A DNA stretch of 64,000 bases from assembly GCA_010692645.1 (NCBI GenBank), contig JAAHGS010000002.1, forward strand, positions 44,153 to 108,152, read 5' to 3'. Position 1 is the stretch's first letter. Every line of letters starts with the position of its first letter. The notes beneath the pieces are model-generated. The model was not told where the DNA came from, searched no databases, and worked only from the letters and a program-made list of their open reading frames with translations. The translations under genes were made by a program, and so were the position numbers. Of this stretch, positions 49,994 to 58,537 are shown in pieces. This DNA comes from Symploca sp. SIO2E9 (GTDB taxonomy: Bacteria; Cyanobacteriota; Cyanobacteriia; Cyanobacteriales; Coleofasciculaceae).

Positions 49994-52606
49994 CTACGGC
50001 TGTCCTTTTTTATCCTTGTTATTTCCTACATCAGAAGTCCAGTTTGCTCCAATTCCGAACTCTCCTGTCTTAAACCACTCTGATTTTAGCAGTGACCACC
50101 AATCAGCAGTTAGTCCCTTCAATACATAATCATAGGGAAGCCAACCATAACCACCTTTACCCCAATCAGTTCCCCAAGAATTCCGGATCAGCAACGCACC
50201 TGTTGACTTCTTACCATCAATATTCTCGATTACTTTCTGGTCATCGTAACCTACTGCAACAACTGCATGACCTCCTTCCTTCTGATCTTTCTCATGTGGG
50301 TATGGGATATAGCCTTTTTCAGTATTTAGGTCGTCGTATATGGAGCTATAGGTTGTAAACCCGAACATGCAAGGTATACTAGCAACTAAAACTGTTTTAA
50401 TCTGAGCTAGCAGTTCATAGTTGGAAATTCCCGCGTAATCTAGACGAAAGTATTTTAGTGCCTGAAAACTTTGGGCAAAGGAGTAGCAAAAGGGCGTTGG
50501 CTCCTCATTCAGTTTAACTTCTTTGTAGGGCCAGTACTCCTCTGGCGGGATTCCAAATAAGACCATTGCTTTCATGGTTTTTCTAACTGAAGCGCCCGGA
50601 TCTCCTTGACGGTGCATCAGGTTGCGCGTCACTTTGTAAAGGAAGAGTGGAGAAAAATCGATATATTCGCCAAAGCTCTTTTTTGCAAAATATTCTGTTA
50701 AGGCAATGCCAGCGTGTGCTGTGCAAGAATTCAGGGAACCCTGATGTTTAATAAAGGAACACCAAAAGCTCAAATCCACATAATCTGGCAGGGATAGGTA
50801 TACCCTAACCTCCTTTACCCCTATTTCCCCTACATTTTTTATCTGTTCTTTTATCTTTTCTATTTCTTTAGTCAAGCTTCTGTTAATTGGAACATGTAAT
50901 TTCCCTGCCTCATCGGATGCGTCAGGTTTATCTTTTTCCTTTATTTTTCTTGCCTTTTTAAGGTTTTCCTGAGATGTAGTTGATACTTTTAATTGCGGCT
51001 CTATAATTTGAATTAAAGTTGGTTTTTTGGTTTTTTCTTCTGGCTCTTGTTCCCCATTATTATTATCAGCGCATTTCTTTTTTAATTCATCGTATTTTTT
51101 TCGTTTTGACTTCAATTCTTCTCGTTCTGACTTCACAAAATTCTTTAGTTTTAAACAGGTTTCTTCTAATTTTTTGTAATTGTCCTCTACTAAACTCGGC
51201 AACTTATCTAGCAGTTCATTGAGTGCATTGAAATATTGATTCATTAAATACTCAATTGTTTGGGGATAAGTTGGTCTTAATTCTAATTTAATTAAGTAAT
51301 CATATGCTAATTCAGTTACTGAAATCAGATATTTTGTAAGTATTTCTAATGGCTGAAGTGTGTAATTCCATTCTATATCTTGAACTTGCTCTTTGTCGAT
51401 AAGATTATCGATAGCTTCAGCAGCATTGGAGATGACTTCTTTAGACACCTTCATCATGCTCTTAATTCTCTCAAGATTCTCTATAATGCTTTCAAAAGCA
51501 TAAGATTCTTGTTCATCAATCCCAACAATTGCATTTTCAAAACGTTCCTTTTCAAAAAAGACCTGCTCTATTGAGTGTTCTATTGCTTTTTTTATATAGT
51601 ATTTATTGGGATATTGACCTAGGGGACTAATAGTCTTAACAACAACTTCAAATATTGGGTCACACAGGGATTCTAGTTTCTCTAATACCTTAATTTTTGC
51701 TTGTACTGTTTCTGTTGTTCTTTGTGACTGTAGTTCTTGGCGTTTTTTATTAAAGTAACTTAAGAAATTAGAATCGTCCTTATTTTCGTTGTTTAAAGTT
51801 AATGGATTGGATTTTAGATTCTTTTCGATGGTTGCCTTGAGAATACTTTGTTTAACTTCTGCTGGTATCGGGGTTTCAACAATCAATTCTTTGACTTTAA
51901 ATTTTGTGTTTTGAAATTCTTCTTCTGGTAATTCTAATACAAGTTGATCTAAAACAGCTCTAGTGTAATGATCAAAAACACCATCTTCTCTTATTCCTCT
52001 TTCAGTTTTAGGTTTAAATAGATTGTGAAATCGTTGAATGATCTTGAGCATTTCAACTAGCTTGTCGTCAAAATATTGATCTAAAGACCAAATAAATATT
52101 TCATCTTTACTCTTCAAATCGTTATTTACAATCTTATCCAGAGCCTCCAATAACTTCTTTAATTCTTCCTTTAATTCTTCATTTTTTGCTGCTGCTCCAT
52201 ATTTCTGTTGTATGATTTTTCCCATGTCATCTTCTTTTTGCATCCATAGAGTTTGTATGCATATAGACTGCTTCAAGTGAATAACCGCCAGACGCGACAT
52301 CCCCTCTTCCAAGAATTCATAAGGGTTGGCTGTAACAAAAGTGACGCTGCCCGAATATTTTTGTTGAATTTGTTCAACTTTATCTTTGAGTTCTATTAGC
52401 TCTTGTGTTGGATTTACGGCTTCTTGTTTGGGGATTTTATCAACTAGGTTCCTTAAAACCTCAGTAACACTTTCTGCAAGACCTTCTATTGAGCCAGTAA
52501 CTTGGTCTTTTTGAATCTGCAGCTTCTTAAATTCATTACTCCCCAGGGTATAGTCTTTCACATCAGGGTAGTCTGGTAGCCAGCCCATTCCTTTGTTATT
52601 CAGCAT
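49994..52606 (-). CDS. Coiled-coil protein with C-terminal papain-like (C1) cysteine protease domain
   Basis: 870 residues. Residues about 8-21 (GWLPDYPDVKDYTL) match the short motif that normally sits directly before bacterial C1A-like catalytic domains. Here about 570 residues of Lys/Glu-rich helical and coiled-coil sequence, without known domain, lie between it and the catalytic domain. The protease starts near residue 605 (YVDLSFWCSFIKHQGSLNSC): oxyanion Gln622, nucleophile Cys628 (QGSLNSC), His780 (GGHAVVAVGYDD) and Asn809 (RNSWGTDWG). All catalytic residues are present. There is no signal peptide, so it is probably cytoplasmic. It lies 91 bp downstream of the TIR-WD40 gene on the same strand; co-expression is likely. 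Confidence 0.88.
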   Translation of the reverse strand: MLNNKGMGWLPDYPDVKDYTLGSNEFKKLQIQKDQVTGSIEGLAESVTEVLRNLVDKIPKQEAVNPTQELIELKDKVEQIQQKYSGSVTFVTANPYEFLEEGMSRLAVIHLKQSICIQTLWMQKEDDMGKIIQQKYGAAAKNEELKEELKKLLEALDKIVNNDLKSKDEIFIWSLDQYFDDKLVEMLKIIQRFHNLFKPKTERGIREDGVFDHYTRAVLDQLVLELPEEEFQNTKFKVKELIVETPIPAEVKQSILKATIEKNLKSNPLTLNNENKDDSNFLSYFNKKRQELQSQRTTETVQAKIKVLEKLESLCDPIFEVVVKTISPLGQYPNKYYIKKAIEHSIEQVFFEKERFENAIVGIDEQESYAFESIIENLERIKSMMKVSKEVISNAAEAIDNLIDKEQVQDIEWNYTLQPLEILTKYLISVTELAYDYLIKLELRPTYPQTIEYLMNQYFNALNELLDKLPSLVEDNYKKLEETCLKLKNFVKSEREELKSKRKKYDELKKKCADNNNGEQEPEEKTKKPTLIQIIEPQLKVSTTSQENLKKARKIKEKDKPDASDEAGKLHVPINRSLTKEIEKIKEQIKNVGEIGVKEVRVYLSLPDYVDLSFWCSFIKHQGSLNSCTAHAGIALTEYFAKKSFGEYIDFSPLFLYKVTRNLMHRQGDPGASVRKTMKAMVLFGIPPEEYWPYKEVKLNEEPTPFCYSFAQSFQALKYFRLDYAGISNYELLAQIKTVLVASIPCMFGFTTYSSIYDDLNTEKGYIPYPHEKDQKEGGHAVVAVGYDDQKVIENIDGKKSTGALLIRNSWGTDWGKGGYGWLPYDYVLKGLTADWWSLLKSEWFKTGEFGIGANWTSDVGNNKDKKGQP

Positions 52607-52697
52607 GATAATTACTCCTAGTTATTGTAGTGATTGTCTTTGTTTACCTTGAGCAGATTTAAGCCTCTAAGAACATATATTTGAACTGTTCAACTTA

Positions 52698-55600
52698 TTA
52701 ATCGCAAAGCTTTTTATCCTTAGCATTAGGGTTATTCTTCAAATAGTCCTGTACCCAAGTACACCCACGCTCAAGTAGTTCATCCAAATTCAGGTTCTCA
52801 ATATTCCACAAAATAATACGGCTGTCTGAACTAGCAGAAGCCAGAGTCTTGCCATCGGGGCTGAAACTAACACTATAAACCTCATTAGTGTGTCCGCTCA
52901 GCGTGGTGATTAGCCTTCCATCCCGATGCCAAAGTTTCACTGTCTTGTCATTGCTGGCTGTGGCGAGCATCTGACCCCGGTGAGAAAAACTCACCTCCCA
53001 AACTGCAGCTGTATGACCCTTGAGCGTAGCAATTTCCTTGCCTTGCTGCTCCCACAGTTTCACCGTGTTATCTTCACTTGCTGTTGCAATGGTATGACCA
53101 TCGGGGCTGAAGCTAACCTGATAGACTGAAGCTTTATGTCCTTTAAGATCAGCAATTTCTTTACCCTGGCGATCCCAAAGTTTCACTATACCGTCATCAT
53201 TGGCGATCGCAATAATCTGACCGTCAGGACTAAAGCTCACGCACCGGATTCCTGTATCATCCTTAATTTTAACGAAGTCGCCCAACAGTTTACCGTCTCG
53301 ACTCCAGAGTTTAACAGTACCGTCATCCCCAGCAGAGGCAAGGAGCTTACTGTCAGGGCTAAAACTTACGTCTCTTACCACATCAGTATGTCCTTGAAGG
53401 TCACGCAAGAGTTGACCATCTCGACTCCAGAGTTTGACAATACCGTCATCCCCAGCAGAGGCAAGGAGCTTATTGTCGGGACTGAAACTGACACTGCTAA
53501 GACTATCCCTATGTCCTTGAAGGTCACGCAAGAGTTGACCATCTCGACTCCAGAGTTTGACAGTACGGTCATCCCCTACAGAGGCAAGGAGATTACCGTC
53601 AGGGCTGAAACGAACGCTGTCAATATTACCCTGATGTCCGCTGAGGACATTTAGCCAGAGAGGGTCAAACTGCCATAGCTTCACCGTCTTGTCACTACTA
53701 GCCGAGGCTAGGATGCTGCCATCTTGACTAAAACTGAGGCTGTTGACTCGACTCTGATGCCCTTCAAGTGTGGCGATTTCATTCCCTTCGAGATTCCAGA
53801 GTTTGACTGTATTATCACGACTTGCCGTGGCGATAGTCTTACCGTCAGGGGAGAAGCGCACACTGAGAATCCTATCTGTGTGACCCTCAAGGGTGAATTT
53901 GCGCTTATCTTGACTCCAATTCCACAGTTTCACTGTCTTGTCTCGACCAGCTGTAGCCAGGGTTTGACCATCGGGGCTGAAACTAATATCTATGATTCCA
54001 CCGGTGTGCCCTTTGAGGGTAGTGATTTCTTGACCTTGCAGATTCCAGAGTTTGACGGTGCTATCTTCGCCAGCAGTAGCAAGGAGCTTGCCATCTGGGC
54101 CAAAACGCACAGCCCAGACTGTATCTGTATGCCCTTTGAGGGTGTTTTGCCATTTCCCATCCAAGCTCCAGAGTTTCACTTCTTGATCATGACCAGCAGT
54201 GGCAATCGTCTGACCATCTGGACTGAAGCTAACACTAACAACGTAATCTTTATGTCCCTGAAGAGTATTGAGTAGTTTACCATTAAGACTCCACAATTTT
54301 GTGGTTGTGTCTAAACTGACAGTGGCGAGCATCTGACTATCGGGACTGAAACTAACGCCCATCACGGCACCCTGATGTCCCTCTAGAATTCGTATCAAGC
54401 GACCCTCGCGGTTCCAAAGTTTGACTCTCTTGTCATAACTGGCAGTGGCAATAATCTCACCGTCGGGGCTGAAACTCACACTCTGGATTGCGTCGAGATG
54501 TCCTTCTAAGCGATTGCGTTCTCTAACCCAGTAAACTGCTTGCCCTAGTACCTTCACAACTTCTTTATAAAGCTTGGAATCACTTTTTACTGACGCCTGC
54601 TCAACCTTCTTGCCAGCCTCTAAACCGCTGAGCAGGGCATCGAGGGAATTGCTACTCGCGACAAAATTCGCTTCGGATGCTTGAGTTAGCGCTGATATCT
54701 CTCCTTGTTCCGCTCTGCGGTATTGACTGAAGGCGACTATCCCAAAGCCAACTGCTCCCAAAAATGCTACGCTCACCAATCCCAACAATGACTTCAAAAT
54801 CATTGTCCTACGCTTTTCCAGTTTTATATTGGCGAGGATTGCCTCCTGACTGGCTCTAATAAAGTCTGTTTGCACATCCACTGGGGCTGGCTGTTTATCG
54901 TCTTGCTCAGCTTCCAGTAGCCAGTTTTCGGCAAGGGAACACTCACTGCCGCGCAATAGTAAGTCAGAACTTTTGCCCTGTTGTTTCCACTCTAGCGATC
55001 GCTGCAACCATTTTGTATGGTAGTGTACGTGTTCCCGATCGGTATCCAGCGTTCTAATCAACTCGCTGAAGTTGACATAAAAATCCCCGCCATGCCGTTT
55101 GAAATCAATCCACTGCACGCGACGCAATGCAGAGTGTAACTCTGGCGCTGACACCTCTGAACACACCACAGTAACAAAGCGTTTATTCAACTTCTGGGCA
55201 TATTCCACTTCGTCGTCACAATAGGGGGAGTTAACTGACTTTGGGGAAATGATAAACAGGAAGTTATCCGAACTTTCAATACCGCGATAGATTTCCTGCT
55301 GAAAATCACTACCTGGAGGAATGCTTTCTTGGTCGAACCAAGTAGTTTTGCCCTGTAGTTGTAGGGCATCATTTAACTTGCGGGCAAAGTCGGAATCGGC
55401 ACGAGAATAAGAGATAAAAACTTCTTGGGATAATTCAGTTGGTTGATGGGCGCTGGCGGCAATAAACTCTTGATGCAAAGGCAGGGGCGGATGTTCGGCA
55501 CGCTGCCGATGGACTTTGAGCCAGTTTTGGTAATGTTGCAAATGATGCCCCCGCAATAAGAGGCTGCGGTTACGGTTTTGCCTTTGCCATTTGAGCGCCT

Positions 55601-56711
55601 TGACTAACAGGGTTTTATGCTCTTGGTAATAGCAAGCATCTTGATACAACTCCTTTAATAATTTAGCGGCACTGAGGCGGTATTTTTTTTCATCTTCATG
55701 TCCTCTGAAGTCAATGAATTGTAATCCCCTTATTAGCGGGGACATTGGTTTGATATCGATAGCTTCAAGTAGCAAAGGGATGAGGCGTTTATTATTAGCA
55801 AAGGCATATTCCAATTCTTGCTGACAGTATTTAGATTGCAGCGAACTAGTGGAAATCAAGTAAACAAAATTATCGGCTTCCTCAATGCCTTGATTGATTG
55901 CTTCTTGGAATTCGATACCAGTTTTAATATCTGCCTCAGGCGTCCAAATAGTCAAGCCTTGACGCATCAGGGTTTTCCCAATTTTACCCCTGATGTCTTT
56001 GTCTTTATCAGAGTAGGAGATAAACACCTCACTCATCAAGTTATTGGCGTTTTTGGTACTTTCACAAATAAACTCACAATGTAAATCAGTTGGTTCACAA
56101 GGGGGTTGTTCATCTTTAAAACGCACCCTTAACCAAGATTCGGCCTGGAAGTACTCTGACTGGATTAACAGGTAGTTTGTTTGTTGTTGATTTCTCTGCC
56201 ACTCTAAGGCTTTGACTAAAAATCTGGTATGCTGCTCTACATAATCAGCATGATGGCGGATAGAATTAACTAATTTTTCCCAAGCTTCCTCAAAATCATT
56301 GATACCCTCTTGGAAATAGATCCAATTTGTTTTGCTAATTATCGGGTGCATTTGATCTAAACAATCGCTAGGCTCGATATGCACCAAAGGAATGATGCGT
56401 TTATTGCACTTAATAGCCTGTTTAATTTCTTTGAGGCAATTGGCAGATTTTACCGCATGAGGAGCAATAATAAACAAGAAATTATGGGAATGTTCGATGC
56501 CATCATCGATTTGATTTTGCCAGTCTACGGCAGGGGGGATGTCGTGTTGGTCAAACCAGACTTTAAAGCCAATTTCTGTTAGTCTCTTGTGTAGTTTACT
56601 AGCAAAATCTTTGCTATCTTTGCGCCCGTAAGAGATGAAAGCATCGAAAAAAGAGTTTTGGTTTGGGGTAGGAGGGTACTGCTGGCGACTAGTCATGTTT
56701 GCACAAGGCAA
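52698..56711 (-). CDS. Triple-TIR, transmembrane, 14-blade WD40 protein
   Basis: 1337 residues. Three TIR domains start at about 23 (FDAFISYGRKD), 228 (EVFISYSDKD) and 430 (EVFISYSRAD). Each keeps an acidic residue at the place of the NADase Glu: CLKEI (E95), CQQEL (E299), CDDEV (E501). After each TIR comes the same module of about 60 residues (H-T-x3-L-x2-(A/S)-L-x-W, L-L-(R/I)-(G/Q)-x4-x-x-x-W-L, then F-I-x-(A/E)-S). One membrane helix follows (about 647-664, LLGLVSVAFLGAVGFGIVAF). Residues 735-1305 are 14 WD40 blades, enough for two seven-blade propellers, most with GH at the start and WD-like (L-W) end. A small C-terminal cap (ERGCTWVQDYLKNNPN) ends it. TIR domains hydrolyse NAD+ or make nucleotide signals; WD40 arrays sense or bind partners. 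No NTPase domain is present. Confidence 0.93.
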   Translation of the reverse strand: MPCANMTSRQQYPPTPNQNSFFDAFISYGRKDSKDFASKLHKRLTEIGFKVWFDQHDIPPAVDWQNQIDDGIEHSHNFLFIIAPHAVKSANCLKEIKQAIKCNKRIIPLVHIEPSDCLDQMHPIISKTNWIYFQEGINDFEEAWEKLVNSIRHHADYVEQHTRFLVKALEWQRNQQQTNYLLIQSEYFQAESWLRVRFKDEQPPCEPTDLHCEFICESTKNANNLMSEVFISYSDKDKDIRGKIGKTLMRQGLTIWTPEADIKTGIEFQEAINQGIEEADNFVYLISTSSLQSKYCQQELEYAFANNKRLIPLLLEAIDIKPMSPLIRGLQFIDFRGHEDEKKYRLSAAKLLKELYQDACYYQEHKTLLVKALKWQRQNRNRSLLLRGHHLQHYQNWLKVHRQRAEHPPLPLHQEFIAASAHQPTELSQEVFISYSRADSDFARKLNDALQLQGKTTWFDQESIPPGSDFQQEIYRGIESSDNFLFIISPKSVNSPYCDDEVEYAQKLNKRFVTVVCSEVSAPELHSALRRVQWIDFKRHGGDFYVNFSELIRTLDTDREHVHYHTKWLQRSLEWKQQGKSSDLLLRGSECSLAENWLLEAEQDDKQPAPVDVQTDFIRASQEAILANIKLEKRRTMILKSLLGLVSVAFLGAVGFGIVAFSQYRRAEQGEISALTQASEANFVASSNSLDALLSGLEAGKKVEQASVKSDSKLYKEVVKVLGQAVYWVRERNRLEGHLDAIQSVSFSPDGEIIATASYDKRVKLWNREGRLIRILEGHQGAVMGVSFSPDSQMLATVSLDTTTKLWSLNGKLLNTLQGHKDYVVSVSFSPDGQTIATAGHDQEVKLWSLDGKWQNTLKGHTDTVWAVRFGPDGKLLATAGEDSTVKLWNLQGQEITTLKGHTGGIIDISFSPDGQTLATAGRDKTVKLWNWSQDKRKFTLEGHTDRILSVRFSPDGKTIATASRDNTVKLWNLEGNEIATLEGHQSRVNSLSFSQDGSILASASSDKTVKLWQFDPLWLNVLSGHQGNIDSVRFSPDGNLLASVGDDRTVKLWSRDGQLLRDLQGHRDSLSSVSFSPDNKLLASAGDDGIVKLWSRDGQLLRDLQGHTDVVRDVSFSPDSKLLASAGDDGTVKLWSRDGKLLGDFVKIKDDTGIRCVSFSPDGQIIAIANDDGIVKLWDRQGKEIADLKGHKASVYQVSFSPDGHTIATASEDNTVKLWEQQGKEIATLKGHTAAVWEVSFSHRGQMLATASNDKTVKLWHRDGRLITTLSGHTNEVYSVSFSPDGKTLASASSDSRIILWNIENLNLDELLERGCTWVQDYLKNNPNAKDKKLCD

Positions 56712-56823
56712 AGCCTAGGATCAGGAACCTTAAATATTTCTCAGATTAGAGTCTCACTTTTTATGCAAAGCGAGGTTTTTTGTAGCAATTGTTTACACAA
56801 AATTAACTTGGCAAGCAGACTTT

Positions 56824-57687
56824 CTAATCTATAAGGGGCTTATTCAACCAGCGTTTTTTCCAACGAGAAGTTGGCTCTAGAGAAGATGCTTGCTGCTCAA
56901 GTTGACGCCTCTGCAAAATAACTGCTGCCGGATCACATAACTGAGGATCACGGTAGGGAATAGCAGCGCGAGTTTGCAAATGTTCAAGCGCTTTTGTCGG
57001 CAGAGGAGGCAAATCAGTGGCACTGGGGCTACAGATGGTTCCTGGTTGCCGATTTCCCACTGCTTCAGTTTCACCAATTTTAAAACCTGCAGCGAGTAAT
57101 GCTGTTCGCACTGCTGCCGCGCAAGAGTAAGTAACTAGTCTGCCATTGGCTTGGCAACAGCTAGCTAAGCGAGAAATAAATTCAATTGTCCATAGCTGAG
57201 GGCAACGGGGTGGAGAAAAGGGATCGAGAAAAATTACATCAGCTTGAAAGCTTGATTGCTGTAATTGTTGAATTGTGGCTCTGGCATCACCAAGGTGCAG
57301 CACAGCTTGGAATTGGTGGTTGTGAATTTGTAAAGATTGGGCAAGAAGTCTCAGTAATTGAGGGATAGGCTGTTTCCAACTACTAAGTAAATCCTGTGCG
57401 ATCGCACTTCTTGGTACAGTTGGATCTAATTCTAAGGCAACAAGTTCAACAAAGCAGTCGGGATTATTTTCCCAAATCACCTCCAAGGCTGCTGCCGTAT
57501 TATACCCCAGACCATAACATACATCTAAAATACGCACTATCGGCTGTAGAGCCTTTTGTGCTAGCTGGCAGGGCTTGGCAAACTTTAGTAGTGCTTCTTC
57601 TTTAGCTCCTTGAGTACTGTGAAAATATTCGCCAATTTCTTCTGAAAAGAAAGTATATGAGCCATCAGCTGTTAGTTCTGGTTTCAA
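56824..57687 (-). CDS. MnmC-like SAM-dependent methyltransferase
   Basis: 287 residues, the single-domain methyltransferase form related to MnmC2 (MnmD). Marks: TADGSYTFFSEEIGEYFHSTQGAKEEAL, SAM loop ILDVCYGLGYNTAAALE, and DVIFLDPFSPPRCPQLWTIEF. In bacteria the MnmC2 domain methylates nm5U34 to mnm5U in tRNA anticodons. The FAD-dependent MnmC1 half is absent. The gene is downstream of the TIR-WD40 gene in reverse reading order (upstream on the strand), 112 bp away. Confidence 0.85.
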   Translation of the reverse strand: MKPELTADGSYTFFSEEIGEYFHSTQGAKEEALLKFAKPCQLAQKALQPIVRILDVCYGLGYNTAAALEVIWENNPDCFVELVALELDPTVPRSAIAQDLLSSWKQPIPQLLRLLAQSLQIHNHQFQAVLHLGDARATIQQLQQSSFQADVIFLDPFSPPRCPQLWTIEFISRLASCCQANGRLVTYSCAAAVRTALLAAGFKIGETEAVGNRQPGTICSPSATDLPPLPTKALEHLQTRAAIPYRDPQLCDPAAVILQRRQLEQQASSLEPTSRWKKRWLNKPLID

Positions 57688-57808
57688 TATTTTTGAATAT
57701 TTTTTTCAAAAGATAGAAAAAGACCCTGATTGAGTCCCCATACCCCAATCCCTACACTCCACACCCCTTTTTTAATACTAAGTTGTTTTCTATACAAATA
57801 ACTCCATC

Positions 57809-57863
57809 CCCCCGAGCCATCCCCCCCTCTCCCCCTCTCCCCCTCTCCCTATCTCCCCCTCTC
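57809..57863. repeat. C/T-rich simple repeat (CCCCCTCT)n
   Basis: Units of CCCCCTCT with CCCTATCT variants; the right end touches the stop codon of the next minus-strand gene, whose last codons are therefore close to repeat DNA. Confidence 0.8.
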
Positions 57864-58452
57864 AAGCAGTTGGACTTTCAGGAGACAACATCTCTGACAT
57901 CTGTTCATGAACTAAATCATCTGGCATCTGGATTACAAAAGGCAGACTAGCACCGATTAAACCTCGCCTAATCCTTTCTGGCGTTTCTGGCAAAATTACA
58001 AACAGGGGATATAAACGTTCAACTTTCTCACTGAGAACATGTTCATAACCTGGAGGCATCAGCCATTGATAATCTTTGTCTAGCAAAACTTGGGTTTGAC
58101 GCCAACGACTAAGGAAATCGGAAAAATCTTCCTGGGGGCGATGGATAAAGATAAAAATCTCAACCCCCATTTTAATTTTCCACTCCGGATCACACATCAA
58201 AATTGCTAAATCACAGGGCAAACAAACTGCTGGTAGTGAGGCTTCCAACTTGATGCTGCTAGCTGCTGCTAAAGGTTTGGGGTGACGAAGGCGCACAACT
58301 GGCAGAGGAATAGTAATTATACTCTCTTCAGGTCGGCGCATACTAGGAACCAACTCCAGGTAGGAGCGGTGTTTCTTGAGCAGTGCAATTGCACCATCCC
58401 GGTTGCTATAGTCAGCTAGCAAGGTTTCGTAATCAGACTGCTTAATAAACAT
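57862..58452 (-). CDS. Unknown cyanobacterial protein next to pilC
   Basis: 196 residues, no signal peptide, no membrane helix, no recognised domain. It is mixed alpha/beta with a Pro-rich centre (ITIPLPVVRLRHPKPLAAA) and two cysteines in VCLPCDLAILMCD. It follows pilC by 85 bp on the same strand, so it may be co-transcribed with the pilus genes, but no functional link can be made from sequence. Confidence 0.7.
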   Translation of the reverse strand: MFIKQSDYETLLADYSNRDGAIALLKKHRSYLELVPSMRRPEESIITIPLPVVRLRHPKPLAAASSIKLEASLPAVCLPCDLAILMCDPEWKIKMGVEIFIFIHRPQEDFSDFLSRWRQTQVLLDKDYQWLMPPGYEHVLSEKVERLYPLFVILPETPERIRRGLIGASLPFVIQMPDDLVHEQMSEMLSPESPTA

Positions 58453-58537
58453 AACTATTGAAAACTTTAGATTTTGGATTTTGGATTTTAGCTGTCAATT
58501 TCTATTCCTAGTCTTTGCTTCCAAAATCCAAAACTTG

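Noticed and set aside
53136..54275. Plus-strand frames opposite the WD40 blades
   Set aside because: Shadows of a 123-126-bp repeat that is divisible by three on the coding strand.
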